Below, in pieces: positions 39,957 to 49,890 of a stretch of DNA of 64,000 bases. The notes below the pieces were generated by a model. The model searched no databases, was not told the DNA's origin, and worked only from the letters and a program-made list of their open reading frames with translations. The stretch's first letter is position 1, and each line of letters begins with the position of its first letter. Origin of the DNA: Streptococcus pluranimalium (GTDB lineage Bacteria; Bacillota; Bacilli; Lactobacillales; Streptococcaceae). Location: the NCBI RefSeq assembly GCF_002953735.1, contig NZ_CP025536.1, positions 1,370,001 to 1,434,000 of the forward strand. Reading direction: 5' to 3'. Position numbers and translations under genes: made by a program.

Positions 39957-40264
39957 TTATTTACCAAGTCCCCACATACCAATACTCATAAATCCTCTAG
40001 CAAGATTGGACTTTTTTCACCATCATAAGCTATTTCTCGATAACATGTCGCCACATTTAGAGACAATTTCCCCCCGTTTTTCAGACCTTTCACGGATAAC
40101 TAGCGCAATGATTCTGCAAGCTTCATCATACTACGACTGTCATCTGAACCTTGCTCTAAATCAGTCTTAAAGGCCACTAAACTATCTCTTTCATCTTGAC
40201 TGACTGTTGGGTCTAAAATGAGATGATAAGCTTTTGTTAACAATCGTTCTCGGTTATTTATCAT
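39957..40264 (-). pseudogene. Broken bacteriocin immunity gene
   Basis: The first 54 codons from ATG 40264 (AGGGGA upstream) read like EntA-type immunity proteins: ERLLTKAYHLILDP and LVAFKTDLEQGSDDS. They end at TAG. Reading on gives LSVKGLKNGGKLSLNVA, YREIAYDGEKSP and, after a frameshift, ARGFMSIGMWGLGK and a stop, so the full gene would be about 100 residues. One nonsense mutation and one frameshift separate it from a functional form. Confidence 0.6.
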
Positions 40265-40297
40265 TACTAAATCCCCTAAATACAAGTCGTCTCAATA

Positions 40298-40365
40298 AGT
40301 ATATCATCTATCGATAGCCTTGTTCCAATAAAATCCTGAACGGTCGGTTATCAGTCCCAAACGAT
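40298..40365 (-). promoter_or_regulatory. LytTR regulator box 1 and promoter
   Basis: Minus-strand half-sites complement TCCTGAACGGT (40334-40344) and TCCCAAACGAT (40355-40365), 21-bp period. The -10 TATACT is at 40298-40303, gap 30. It serves the 40264-38831 run. The distal half is degenerate. Confidence 0.6.
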
Positions 40366-40503
40366 ACCCCTAAGGCACCCTATCACAGCGCTGTCTAAAT
40401 GACAGCAAAATCGTCTCACAAAAAAGATTGGATCATTACGTTACATTACCTGTTCAGCTGATTAGATGTCTGGTTGTTTCCCTTTCATACGTCAAGTCTC
40501 CTA

Positions 40504-40800
40504 TTAGAAACCGTAGCGAATGTGCGATAAATCTCGGATTTTCTTAAGTGCTTCTGTCTGACTATCTGTTAACGAAATCTGATTATCCTTTAGCACCTTA
40601 GAAACCGCAAGATTGAAACGACTTAAGATAAACGGCGTTGATGACTTCCCAAGCTTAAGTTCTTCTTTAAAATGCATCAGTACTTGTTCTAGTGGCTTCT
40701 TAGTTGAATCATCTTTCAAATCAATTAGTAACTCTTCAATAAGAAGTGAAGCATCCACTTTTCGCTCTTTTCCACCTGAAAACCATTTTAATTTTCCCAT
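40504..40800 (-). CDS. Bacteriocin immunity protein (MGKLKWFSGGKER type)
   Basis: 98-residue soluble four-helix protein of the enterocin A immunity type, protecting the producer from its own bacteriocin. Hallmarks are MGKLKWFSGGKER at the start, PFILSRFNLAVSKVL near 60 and LSHIRYGF at the end. ATG 40800 has GGAGG nine bases upstream. A close paralogue lies at 44682-44978. Regulated by box 2. Confidence 0.85.
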   Translation of the reverse strand: MGKLKWFSGGKERKVDASLLIEELLIDLKDDSTKKPLEQVLMHFKEELKLGKSSTPFILSRFNLAVSKVLKDNQISLTDSQTEALKKIRDLSHIRYGF

Positions 40801-40830
40801 GATAGCATCCTCCAAATGTGAGATATAACA

Positions 40831-40898
40831 AGTGTACCATATCTTTAACCAAACCAATCCTATAAATCCTAAACAGTCGGTTTAATGTTGTGAATGGT
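40831..40898 (-). promoter_or_regulatory. LytTR regulator box 2 and promoter
   Basis: Complement half-sites TCCTAAACAGT (40867-40877) and TTGTGAATGGT (40888-40898), period 21. An extended -10 TACACT lies at 40831-40836, gap 30. Nearly identical sequence recurs in front of the paralogous immunity gene. Confidence 0.7.
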
Positions 40899-40906
40899 AT
40901 TTTTTT

Positions 40907-40973
40907 ACCATTTAAGACGTTTCGATGACTGTTTAGGAAATAATATAAATAATGCTACAAAACATACTATAAT
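40907..40973 (+). promoter_or_regulatory. LytTR regulator box 3 and promoter
   Basis: ACCATTTAAGA (40907-40917) and ACTGTTTAGGA (40928-40938), period 21; -10 TATAAT at 40968-40973, gap 29. Back to back with box 2. Confidence 0.8.
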
Positions 40974-41002
40974 TTTATTATCACAAATAAGGAGATTTTT
41001 TT

Positions 41003-41149
41003 ATGAAAAAACAAACTAATAAACATTTAAAAGCAATTGATAATTTTCCAACTTTAACATCTCAAGAACTTGAACATATCGAGGGTGGGGCAAATTGGTT
41101 CTTAACCCTAATTGATAAATTGAAAGCTAATAAAAATATTCTTCCTTAA
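41003..41149 (+). CDS. Double-glycine leader peptide, unknown bacteriocin or signal
   Basis: 48 residues with AAGGAGA upstream. The leader ends in LTSQELEHIEGG, the classic double-glycine export signal, leaving a mature peptide ANWFLTLIDKLKANKNILP of only 19 residues, amphipathic and cationic. That is short for a class II bacteriocin and closer to pheromone size. It is under its own regulator box and has an IS element 35 bases downstream. Immunity function of the adjacent minus gene is plausible. Confidence 0.8.
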   Translation: MKKQTNKHLKAIDNFPTLTSQELEHIEGGANWFLTLIDKLKANKNILP

Positions 41150-41237
41150 TTTTTTACAAAAAACGCTTAGTTACATGTTTATCTGAACTGCACCCCAAAA
41201 GTTAGACACAAAATCTAACGATTGGGGTGCTTTTCCT

Positions 41238-41774
41238 ATGAAGTTAAGTTATAAAGATAAACTAGAAATCTATGAGCTGAGAAAGAACGGAATGTCGTGG
41301 CCTTGGATTAGCCAACAATATGATGTTAATATTTCTAATCTCACATACATGATGAACCTCATGGATCGGTATGGCGTAGAAGTCGTTGAAAAAGGTAACA
41401 ATCGGTATTATTCTCCCGAATTAAAGGAGGAAATAATAGATAAAGTCTTGATTCATGGTTGTTCTCAACTCTCAGTTTCTCTTGATTATGCCTTGCCAAA
41501 TCGAGGAATACTTCCAAATTGGATAGCGCAATACAAGAAAAACGGTTATACTATTCTTGAAAAACCAAGAGGGAGACCGAGCAAGATGGGACGTAAACGC
41601 AATAAAACCTGGGATGAAATGACGGAATTAGAACGCCTTCAAGAGGAAAATGAACGTCTCCGAACTGAGGTGGCCTTTCTAAAAAAGTTGAGAGAACTTC
41701 GTTTAAGGGACGAAGCTCTAGCGCGCGAACGGCAGAAACAATTAGAGACATGGTCCAAGAAGGATTCCGACTAG
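41238..41774 (+). CDS. IS3-family transposase OrfA
   Basis: 178 residues: two helix-turn-helix regions (about 10-50 and 60-100) for end binding and a C-terminal leucine zipper ([21 protein letters not shown]). The sequence AAAAAAG at 41681-41687, read A-AAA-AAG, is a standard -1 slippery site that fuses OrfA to OrfB. Confidence 0.93.
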   Translation: MKLSYKDKLEIYELRKNGMSWPWISQQYDVNISNLTYMMNLMDRYGVEVVEKGNNRYYSPELKEEIIDKVLIHGCSQLSVSLDYALPNRGILPNWIAQYKKNGYTILEKPRGRPSKMGRKRNKTWDEMTELERLQEENERLRTEVAFLKKLRELRLRDEALARERQKQLETWSKKDSD

Positions 41775-42583
41775 ACCTCCTACTTGCGACAGCTAAAATG
41801 CCTCGCTCCACCTATTATTATCAAGTCAAGCAACTGGATAAACTCGACAAGAACAAAGCAATTAAGACTGAAATTCAAGCCATTTATGATGAACATAAAG
41901 GTAATTACGGCTATCGTCGAATTTATTTAGAACTCAGAAATCGTGGATTTGTGGTCAATCATAAGAAAGTTCAACGTCTCATGACAGTCATGGGCCTAGC
42001 AGCCCGCATTCGTCGTAAGCGCAAGTATTCTTCTTACAAAGGTGGAGTTGGTAAGAAGGCTGATAATCTAATTAAACGTCAATTCGAGGGCTCTAAGCCT
42101 TGCGAGAAGTGTTATACCGATGTGACGGAGTTTGCCTTACCTGAAGGAAAACTCTACTTATCACCTGTTCTTGACGGCTATAACAGCGAGATTATTGATT
42201 TCACTCTGTCTCGATCTCCTAACTTGAAACAGGTTCAGACCATGCTGGATAAGGCATTTCCAGCAGATTCATACAGTGGAACTATTCTTCATAGTGACCA
42301 GGGTTGGCAATACCAACACCAGTCCTACCATGATTTTTTAGAGTCTAAAGGCATTCTGCCATCTATGTCCCGCAAGGGAAATAGTCCAGATAATGGCATG
42401 ATGGAATCTTTCTTTGGCATTCTCAAATCTGAAATGTTTTATGGACTCGAGACATCTTATCAATCCCTTGACGAGCTTGAAGAAGCTATTATAGACTATA
42501 TTTATTACTACAACAACAAACGCATTAAAGTAAAACTAAAAGGACTTAGTCCTGTCCAATACAGAACTAAATCCTTTCAATAA
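41750..42583 (+). CDS. IS3-family transposase OrfB (integrase catalytic domain)
   Basis: 277 residues with an HTH_21 region ([19 protein letters not shown]) and the DDE core: TDVTEF near 117, HSDQGWQY near 181 and the glutamate in [14 protein letters not shown] near 217. It is in the -1 frame relative to OrfA, and the -1 frame is open back to the slippery site, giving an OrfAB fusion. Confidence 0.95.
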   Translation: MVQEGFRLDLLLATAKMPRSTYYYQVKQLDKLDKNKAIKTEIQAIYDEHKGNYGYRRIYLELRNRGFVVNHKKVQRLMTVMGLAARIRRKRKYSSYKGGVGKKADNLIKRQFEGSKPCEKCYTDVTEFALPEGKLYLSPVLDGYNSEIIDFTLSRSPNLKQVQTMLDKAFPADSYSGTILHSDQGWQYQHQSYHDFLESKGILPSMSRKGNSPDNGMMESFFGILKSEMFYGLETSYQSLDELEEAIIDYIYYYNNKRIKVKLKGLSPVQYRTKSFQ

Positions 42584-42733
42584 TGAGTTGTCCAACTTTT
42601 TGGGGTCAGTACAAAGATTCTTCTCAAGTGTATCCATAACATTACTTCAGTTAAAACCTTGATATCCTTGACAAAAGGTAGAAAAGTACTGAGTTCTGTG
42701 AAATACGCAACTATATTCTTAGCTTAAATAGAA

Positions 42734-42758
42734 TATCTAACTTTTTAGAGTCACTTCA
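42734..42758. repeat. Degenerate second IS end
   Basis: A 25-base stretch around CTAACTTTTTAGAGTCACTT agrees at about 19 of 25 positions with the right end of the IS at 42589-42613. It suggests an older related insertion. Nothing else is seen in 42614-42939. Confidence 0.35.
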
Positions 42759-42939
42759 AATGACATAGCATTCTTTTTCAATGATATTTACATAGTTTTC
42801 AAATTATTACAATTAAACAACAGATAATGCACACTGCAAAGCAATTAGCGTATATTTTTGATGATTAATCAATATTATAGGAAAATTATTAAACAACATT
42901 ACTCATAAAGAGAGCAGAAAATTTAATGTTAACTTTATT

Positions 42940-44220
<1,281 letters not shown>

Positions 44221-44407
44221 AAAGCTTTGCCACTTTATTAAGTAATAAAAATAATGTAAATCGCCAAATAGTATCAGCAATAATGTCTCGATATAAAAAC
44301 TCAATTATCATGTCATATTTTCTTCATCTAATTTTTAAATCATCTCTCACTATCTAACATCCCCTCTGTGTTTAAATTTTCTTCTTAAAAAACTTTCCTA
44401 ACGAATA

Positions 44408-44444
44408 AAAATCAAGAAAACTAATTAAACGTTTTCTTGATTTT
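44408..44444 (-). terminator. Terminator of the bacteriocin/immunity transcript
   Basis: A perfect 14-bp stem AAAATCAAGAAAAC with a 9-base loop; the minus-strand tail is T-rich but short. The rest of 44221-44514 shows nothing. Confidence 0.65.
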
Positions 44445-44514
44445 CAGATATTTTCCTTTTATGAAAGATTATATGGCATTCAGACTAGTTAATATTAATT
44501 TATTACTAGCCTTC

Positions 44515-44681
44515 TTAACTAATATAACGATTTCGATTTGGATATAGAAGGAATATAACACTATTTATTAACAACATTACCATTGCTATAGCATCCTCTC
44601 CTAAGATAAAAAGAGGAACAATTACTAGAGCTGAGGTAACTGCCCCTAAAAGAGCTATTTTCTTTTGTTGTTTAAAACATA
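44515..44681 (-). pseudogene. Truncated copy of the membrane immunity gene
   Basis: Minus-strand reading gives QQKKIALLGAVTSALVIVP, FILGEDAIAMVMLLINSV and LLYPNRNRYIS then stop. This matches the C-terminal 55 residues of the 45222-45596 protein almost exactly. It has no start and begins directly after the stop of the immunity gene at 44682, showing a partial duplication. Confidence 0.85.
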
Positions 44682-44978
44682 TTAATACCCATAACGGATA
44701 TGTGATAAGGCTCTTAATTTTTTCAACATTTCTTTCTGACTTTTTGTCAAAACAATATTATTTTCACTCAACACTTTTGAAATAGATATATTCAATCGGC
44801 TTAGAATAAAAGGTACAGATGATTTTTCCTCATCCAACTCCCTTTTATAGGATATAAGTAATTGTTCTAATTGCTTGGTATCTGAATTTTTCTTTAAATC
44901 AAAAATTAAATTCTGAATTAATTCAGAAGCATTATCTTTTCGCTCTTTTCCACCTGAAAACCATTTTAATTTTCCCAT
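44682..44978 (-). CDS. Bacteriocin immunity protein, paralogue
   Basis: 98 residues, beginning MGKLKWFSGGKER and ending LSHIRYGY, closely related to the product of 40504-40800 (PFILSRLNISISKVL in the middle). ATG 44978 has GGAGG upstream. Promoter DNA and the 5' end of the gene are nearly identical to the other copy, so the two arose by duplication. Regulated by box 5. Confidence 0.85.
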   Translation of the reverse strand: MGKLKWFSGGKERKDNASELIQNLIFDLKKNSDTKQLEQLLISYKRELDEEKSSVPFILSRLNISISKVLSENNIVLTKSQKEMLKKLRALSHIRYGY

Positions 44979-45008
44979 GAAAGCATCCTCCAAGTTTTAG
45001 TTATACCA

Positions 45009-45076
45009 AGTCTATCATATCTTTAACCAAACCAATCCTATAAATCCTAAACGGTCGGTTTAATGTTGTGAATGGT
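45009..45076 (-). promoter_or_regulatory. LytTR regulator box 5 and promoter
   Basis: Complement half-sites TCCTAAACGGT (45045-45055) and TTGTGAATGGT (45066-45076), period 21; -10 TAGACT at 45009-45014, gap 30. Confidence 0.7.
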
Positions 45077-45221
45077 AAGAAAAAGATTATTTTTGGTCAG
45101 TCCAATTGTTTAAACTAAAAAATCAAGATAACTCATTCATAGTCATCCTGATTCACAGTAATTTTCCACTTATGAAAGATTATATGAGACCTATCTAACC
45201 AATCTGGACATTGTCCCCAAT

Positions 45222-45596
45222 CTATTTTATTGGACCAATATAACGATTTCGATTTGGATATAGAAGGAATATAACACTATTTATTAACAGCATTGCTATT
45301 GGTATAGCATCCTCTCCTAAGATAAAAAGAGGAATAACTACTATAACTGAGGCAACTGCTCCTAAAAAAGCGATTTTCTTTTGTTGATTTAAAAAGCCAT
45401 AGTTTGCTTTATAACGTTTTAACATAACATAAGCCCATACAACAACTAATATATGTAAAGTTGTCAATAACAAGAAATAAACTGTTAAATCACTCGTGTC
45501 ATCAACAATCGTTTTAAAAAATAAATAAAAGACTATCAAGTCAATAACCAAGCACAACACAAATCCACATCGAAGAAGACGTTTTAGTTTATCCAT
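45222..45596 (-). CDS. Membrane immunity-like protein
   Basis: 124 residues with four hydrophobic segments (about 8-28, 38-58, 73-92, 97-114) and a basic tail YPNRNRYIGPIK. The ATG at 45596 has GGAGG 5 bases before it. It directly follows the two bacteriocin genes, the normal place for dedicated membrane immunity. The family is not named with confidence. Confidence 0.75.
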   Translation of the reverse strand: MDKLKRLLRCGFVLCLVIDLIVFYLFFKTIVDDTSDLTVYFLLLTTLHILVVVWAYVMLKRYKANYGFLNQQKKIAFLGAVASVIVVIPLFILGEDAIPIAMLLINSVIFLLYPNRNRYIGPIK

Positions 45597-45627
45597 ATTT
45601 TCCTCCATAAGTATTATAATTTTCTAT

Positions 45628-45825
45628 TTAGCTAGGAAACATTACCCCAAGAACTGCTCCAGCCCCAGCACATCCTAAAATTACTCCTGGTTGGACGACT
45701 ACTCCAGTTTGAGCACAAAGCATTGCTCCTTGAGCAGCTCCAGATATTGCTGATACATAAATATCTGCAGCTTTTTTTCCTCCACCTCTTATTTGAGATA
45801 ATTGTTCAAAATTTAGTTCACCCAT
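45628..45825 (-). CDS. Two-peptide bacteriocin, second peptide
   Basis: 65 residues. The short leader MGELNFEQLSQIRGG ends in a double glycine. The mature part is small, Gly/Ala-rich and hydrophobic, with GxxxG-like motifs (SGAAQG, GCAGAGAVLG) typical of class IIb helix-helix pairing. Cys37 and Cys52 could form a disulfide. It lies 8 bases after its partner, both under box 6. A third glycine after GG leaves the cleavage site ambiguous by one residue. Confidence 0.85.
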   Translation of the reverse strand: MGELNFEQLSQIRGGGKKAADIYVSAISGAAQGAMLCAQTGVVVQPGVILGCAGAGAVLGVMFPS

Positions 45826-45833
45826 AACTACTC

Positions 45834-46046
45834 CTAACTATGTCTTGCAATTAAATAGCCAGCGCCTCCGATTTTAGCACCAGTATAAGCACAGGCTCCA
45901 GCTACTGGGGCAGCTACAATACTAGCTGAACATGCCAAATAACCAACAATTCCACCTGCAATAGCAGAACCTGCTGTAATAAGCACGTCGTTTCCACCTT
46001 CAATATTTGAAAGCGCCATTTCATCCATCACTTCAAATTGTTCCAT
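45834..46046 (-). CDS. Two-peptide bacteriocin, first peptide
   Basis: 70 residues. The leader MEQFEVMDEMALSNIEGG is removed after the double glycine by the exporter's peptidase, leaving a 52-residue hydrophobic peptide with GxxxG motifs (AGGIVG, KIGGAG). Cys39 and Cys52 are 13 residues apart. Resembles BlpM/BlpN-type class IIb peptides in size and position; exact activity is unknown. Confidence 0.85.
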   Translation of the reverse strand: MEQFEVMDEMALSNIEGGNDVLITAGSAIAGGIVGYLACSASIVAAPVAGACAYTGAKIGGAGYLIARHS

Positions 46047-46105
46047 TTTTTTGTACTCATCTGAATACCTCCTTATTTTATGTTGTGGGTCGCGACCACA
46101 AGTTC

Positions 46106-46172
46106 ATTATAGCAGTTGTTTAAAAAAAGATTATACAAAATCCTAAATTGTCGTTGAACTTTCCTAAATAGT
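46106..46172 (-). promoter_or_regulatory. LytTR regulator box 6 and promoter
   Basis: Complement half-sites TCCTAAATTGT (46141-46151) and TCCTAAATAGT (46162-46172), period 21; a perfect -10 TATAAT at 46106-46111, gap 29. It drives the two-peptide bacteriocin. Confidence 0.85.
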
Positions 46173-46180
46173 CATTATTA

Positions 46181-46312
46181 ACCATTGGAGATTCTAAAAA
46201 GACCATTTAAGAAGTATTTTTTCACTATACATCCTATGCTCTCTTACCATTTAAGATGTTTCGATAACCATTTAGGATTTTTTCATTTTCATTACTTTAT
46301 TTTTGATAGTAT
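46181..46312 (+). promoter_or_regulatory. LytTR regulator box 7 and exporter promoter, with extra half-sites
   Basis: ACCATTTAAGA (46246-46256) and ACCATTTAGGA (46267-46277), period 21; -10 TAGTAT at 46307-46312, gap 29. A weaker extra pair, ACCATTGGAGA (46181) and ACCATTTAAGA (46202), also 21 apart, lies upstream. This fills the 46047-46352 gap together with box 6. Confidence 0.8.
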
Positions 46313-46352
46313 TAAATGGCTTACGATAAATTAAAAGATTAGAGGAGTTTTA

Positions 46353-48503
46353 ATGTCAAGATACAAACGAACCTTTATCCCTCAGGTTGATGCTAGGGAT
46401 TGTGGGGTGGCAGCTTTGGCTTCTATTGCTGCTTTTTATGGGTCTAGGTACTCACTCGCTCACTTAAGAGAACTCGCTAAAACCAATAAGGAGGGCACCA
46501 CCGCTCTTGGATTAGTCAAGGCTGCTCAAGAAATCGACTTTGAAACACGAGCCATCCAAGCGGATGCTAGTCTCTTTGAAATGGATGATGTTCCCTATCC
46601 TTTCATCGTACATGTCAATAAGGAAGGAAAACTACAACACTACTATGTTGTCTATCAGGCTGGCAAGAAAGGGCTAGTCATTGGTGATCCTGATCCTAGT
46701 GTCAAAGTCACTAAAATGTCCTACGATACCTTCCTTTCTGAATGGACTGGTGTTGCCTTATTTATGGGACCTAAACCATCCTACAAGCCCCATAAGGATA
46801 AAAAGAATGGCTTGACCAGTTTTCTGCCCCTCATTTTTAAGCAGAAAGCTGTTATTAGTCAGATTGTCATTGCTAGCCTCCTTGTGACCATCATTAACAT
46901 TGTTGGTTCTTATTATCTGCAATCTATTTTAGATGATTATATTCCCAATCATATGCTCTCCACGCTTGGGATCATTTCTGTTGGCTTGATTGTGACTTAT
47001 GTTATCCAACAAGTGATGACCTTTGCCAGGGATTATCTGCTTACCGTGCTCAGTCAGCGCTTGACCATCGATGTTATTTTGTCTTATATCAAGCACATTT
47101 TTGACCTTCCCATGTCTTTTTTTGCGACTAGACGTACTGGAGAAATCACGTCACGCTTTACAGATGCCACTGCTATCATTGATGCTCTAGCGTCCACTAT
47201 CCTATCTCTTTTTCTAGACGTCTCAATCGTTGTCATTGTCGGTGGGGTCTTGTTACTGCAAAACCCTCATCTTTTCTTACTGTCACTCGTTTCTATTCCA
47301 GTCTATCTTGTCATTATTTTTGCCTTTATGAAACCTTTTGAACGGATGAATAACGATGTGATGCAAAGTAATGCCATGGTCAGTTCAGCCATTATTGAGG
47401 ATATCAACGGGATTGAGACGATTAAATCATTAACCAGTGAGGAAGTGCGTTACCAAAAGATTGACCGTGAGTTTGTGGATTATCTCGATAAATCTTTCAT
47501 TTTAAGCAAACTGTCTACTCTTCAGTCCGCTTTGAAGCAAGGCGCTCAACTCATTCTCAATGTCCTCATCCTTTGGTTAGGGTCAAGACTTGTGATTCAA
47601 GGAAAAATCTCCGTTGGTCAACTCATTACCTTTAACACCTTGTTAAGCTATTTTACGGATCCTTTAGAAAATATCATCAACCTCCAAACCAAATTACAAT
47701 CTGCAAAAGTTGCCAATACCCGCCTCAATGAAGTTTACCTAGTTGATTCTGAATTTAAAGACAACACCTTTGAAACGGATGCTACGATGCTTAATGGCGA
47801 TATCATTTTTGATCACGTTTCTTATAAATATGGTTTTGGACGCGATACCTTATCTGATATTTCCCTTACCATCAACGAAAAAACAAAAGTTGCTCTGGTG
47901 GGCATTAGTGGTTCTGGTAAAACAACTCTCGCTAAAATGATTGTCAATTTTTATGAGCCTTATCAGGGAACGATTCGAGTGAATGGTAACGATCTTAAAA
48001 CACTCAATAAGAAAGTGCTACGCCGCCATATTAATTATCTACCCCAGCAGGCTTATATTTTTGATGGCTCCATCCTTGACAACCTGACCCTAGGAGTTCA
48101 AGAAGGGATTAGCCAAGAAGACATTATAAGAGCTTGTGAGATTGCCGAAATTCGTCAGGATATTGAACAAATGCCTATGGGCTATCAAACGGAGTTATCA
48201 GATGGCGCAGGCTTATCCGGTGGACAGAAACAACGCATTGCCCTAGCCCGCGCCTTGCTCACAAAAGCACCAGTTCTCATTCTTGACGAAGCGACAAGTG
48301 GCTTGGATGTTCTCACAGAGAAAAAAGTCATTGACAACCTCTTAGCTCTTGATAAAACTATTATCTTTGTGGCGCACCGTCTCAGCATTGCTCAACGAGC
48401 TGAGAAAATCCTTGTCTTAGACCAAGGCAAAGTGGTAGAAGAAGGCTCCCATAGCGATTTGGTGAGACGCCAAGGCTTTTATTATCATTTATTTAGTAAA
48501 TAA
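46353..48503 (+). CDS. Peptidase-containing ABC exporter (ComA/BlpA/SilE type)
   Basis: 716-residue PCAT that cuts double-glycine leaders and exports the peptides. The N-terminal C39 peptidase carries Cys17 (DARDCGVAAL), a His in LQHYYVVY near 96 and Asp in IGDPDPS near 112. Six membrane helices span about 160-440. The nucleotide-binding domain has Walker A GISGSGKTT near 517, LSGGQKQR near 622 and Walker B VLILDEATSG. AGGAG precedes the ATG. It is intact and should serve all four double-glycine peptides of the island. Confidence 0.96.
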   Translation: MSRYKRTFIPQVDARDCGVAALASIAAFYGSRYSLAHLRELAKTNKEGTTALGLVKAAQEIDFETRAIQADASLFEMDDVPYPFIVHVNKEGKLQHYYVVYQAGKKGLVIGDPDPSVKVTKMSYDTFLSEWTGVALFMGPKPSYKPHKDKKNGLTSFLPLIFKQKAVISQIVIASLLVTIINIVGSYYLQSILDDYIPNHMLSTLGIISVGLIVTYVIQQVMTFARDYLLTVLSQRLTIDVILSYIKHIFDLPMSFFATRRTGEITSRFTDATAIIDALASTILSLFLDVSIVVIVGGVLLLQNPHLFLLSLVSIPVYLVIIFAFMKPFERMNNDVMQSNAMVSSAIIEDINGIETIKSLTSEEVRYQKIDREFVDYLDKSFILSKLSTLQSALKQGAQLILNVLILWLGSRLVIQGKISVGQLITFNTLLSYFTDPLENIINLQTKLQSAKVANTRLNEVYLVDSEFKDNTFETDATMLNGDIIFDHVSYKYGFGRDTLSDISLTINEKTKVALVGISGSGKTTLAKMIVNFYEPYQGTIRVNGNDLKTLNKKVLRRHINYLPQQAYIFDGSILDNLTLGVQEGISQEDIIRACEIAEIRQDIEQMPMGYQTELSDGAGLSGGQKQRIALARALLTKAPVLILDEATSGLDVLTEKKVIDNLLALDKTIIFVAHRLSIAQRAEKILVLDQGKVVEEGSHSDLVRRQGFYYHLFSK

Positions 48504-48512
48504 GGAGATTTT

Positions 48513-49838
48513 ATGAATCCAAATCTTTTTCAAAGTGCTGAATTTTATAGACGTCGTTACCAAAACTTTGCGACCTTACTGATTTACCCGTTACTACTAC
48601 TAGTTGGTTTCCTAGTTATCTTTTCCTTAATAGCTAAGAAAGAAATTAGTGTCTCAACCGTTGGTGAAATCACACCAACCAGTGTGATTGCTTCCATTCA
48701 ATCTACCAGTGATAATCCCTTATCTAATCACCAACTCAAGGAAAATAAAGTCGTAAAAAAAGACGATCTTCTCCTAAGTTATTCTGAAACCATGGATGAA
48801 TCCCAGAAAACAGCTCTGGAGACGCAATTAGCTAGTGCAAAACGCCAAAAAATTGGACTCGAAACCTTAAAAGCCAGTTTAAAACAAGGTGTTAACTTCT
48901 TCATTGACGATGGTGTAGATGAATTTGGTCACCTCAATACTTATCAGAGTTTTATGCTTAAAGTCAAAGAGTTAGAACCTAAGGTGACACCGTCACAACC
49001 CTATGCTAATCAATCTTACCCTAACCAAATACCGCAACAAGATGCAGAAATACCATCGCAAGAACCACAAGTACCAAGCATCCCTAACAATCAACCTGAT
49101 ATAACAACTGGCATACAGGAACAAGTCCCACAAAAGCCTTCTGTACAATCTCTTCAAACAGCTATGTCTACTACCAGCTCTGCTAAAATCACTCTTTTAA
49201 CGCTCACAACTAATAGAAGTGTGAAGTCCAATGCATCAACTGAAGACGGTCTCATTTTAACAGAGAATGCTTCCTCAAACAGTCAATCACAAATTGATAT
49301 CCTTAGGACAGAATATATCCAAAAAACGGATGACCAATTGACCACTATTAACAATCAAATTGCAGAATTAGAAGGAAAACTGCAACAAGCTGATGTTCAA
49401 GTTCAAAATAATACGATTAAAGCCCCACAAGATGGCATTGTTCATCTCCTAAAAAGTTTATCTAAAACCAGTATCATTCCCAAAGGAACAGAAATAGCGC
49501 AAATTCTTCCTGATATGAATCAAACCAAAAAGGTGATGATTACCTACTATGTCAATTCTAATGACATTGCGACGATCAAACGAGGACAAACTGTCCGTCT
49601 TAGACTGGATAAAATCAGTAGTCAAGACATCGTCCTTCTTGGTAAAGTCAAAGCTATTGATGCCTCTTCAACTGAAACCAAAGAAGGAAATCTTTTTAAA
49701 GTTAAAGCACAAGCAAAGATTTCAGAAGCTGATAGCCGCATTCTCAAATATGGCATGCAAGGAAGAGTCACAAGTATCATTGGAAAGAAAACATTCTTTA
49801 ACTATTACAAGGATAAGATGTTAAATGATATGCGATAA
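48513..49838 (+). CDS. Exporter accessory protein (ComB/BlpB/SilD, HlyD-like)
   Basis: 441 residues: one membrane helix (about 22-44), a coiled-coil hairpin and a C-terminal barrel region (NNTIKAPQDGIVHLL near 305). Residues about 155-215 are a Pro/Gln/Asn/Ser-rich, repeat-like insert (QPYANQSYPNQIPQQ, QEPQVPSIPNNQP) between the two coil arms. AAGGAG lies upstream; 9-base gap from the exporter. Confidence 0.93.
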   Translation: MNPNLFQSAEFYRRRYQNFATLLIYPLLLLVGFLVIFSLIAKKEISVSTVGEITPTSVIASIQSTSDNPLSNHQLKENKVVKKDDLLLSYSETMDESQKTALETQLASAKRQKIGLETLKASLKQGVNFFIDDGVDEFGHLNTYQSFMLKVKELEPKVTPSQPYANQSYPNQIPQQDAEIPSQEPQVPSIPNNQPDITTGIQEQVPQKPSVQSLQTAMSTTSSAKITLLTLTTNRSVKSNASTEDGLILTENASSNSQSQIDILRTEYIQKTDDQLTTINNQIAELEGKLQQADVQVQNNTIKAPQDGIVHLLKSLSKTSIIPKGTEIAQILPDMNQTKKVMITYYVNSNDIATIKRGQTVRLRLDKISSQDIVLLGKVKAIDASSTETKEGNLFKVKAQAKISEADSRILKYGMQGRVTSIIGKKTFFNYYKDKMLNDMR

Positions 49839-49890
49839 AATCGATACTACTTACTTAAGCTATATTTAACTTGAATTTCTTAGTTTTTTA

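Larger units (their letters stand above)
41184..42613 (+). mobile_element. IS3-family (IS150-group) insertion sequence
   Basis: About 1.43 kb with imperfect terminal inverted repeats: TGAACTGCACCCCAAAAGTT on the left and TGTACTGACCCCAAAAAGTT (complement) on the right. It contains overlapping orfA and orfB with a slippery site, so it looks intact. The flanking three bases (ATC and AAG) do not form a target duplication. Confidence 0.92.
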
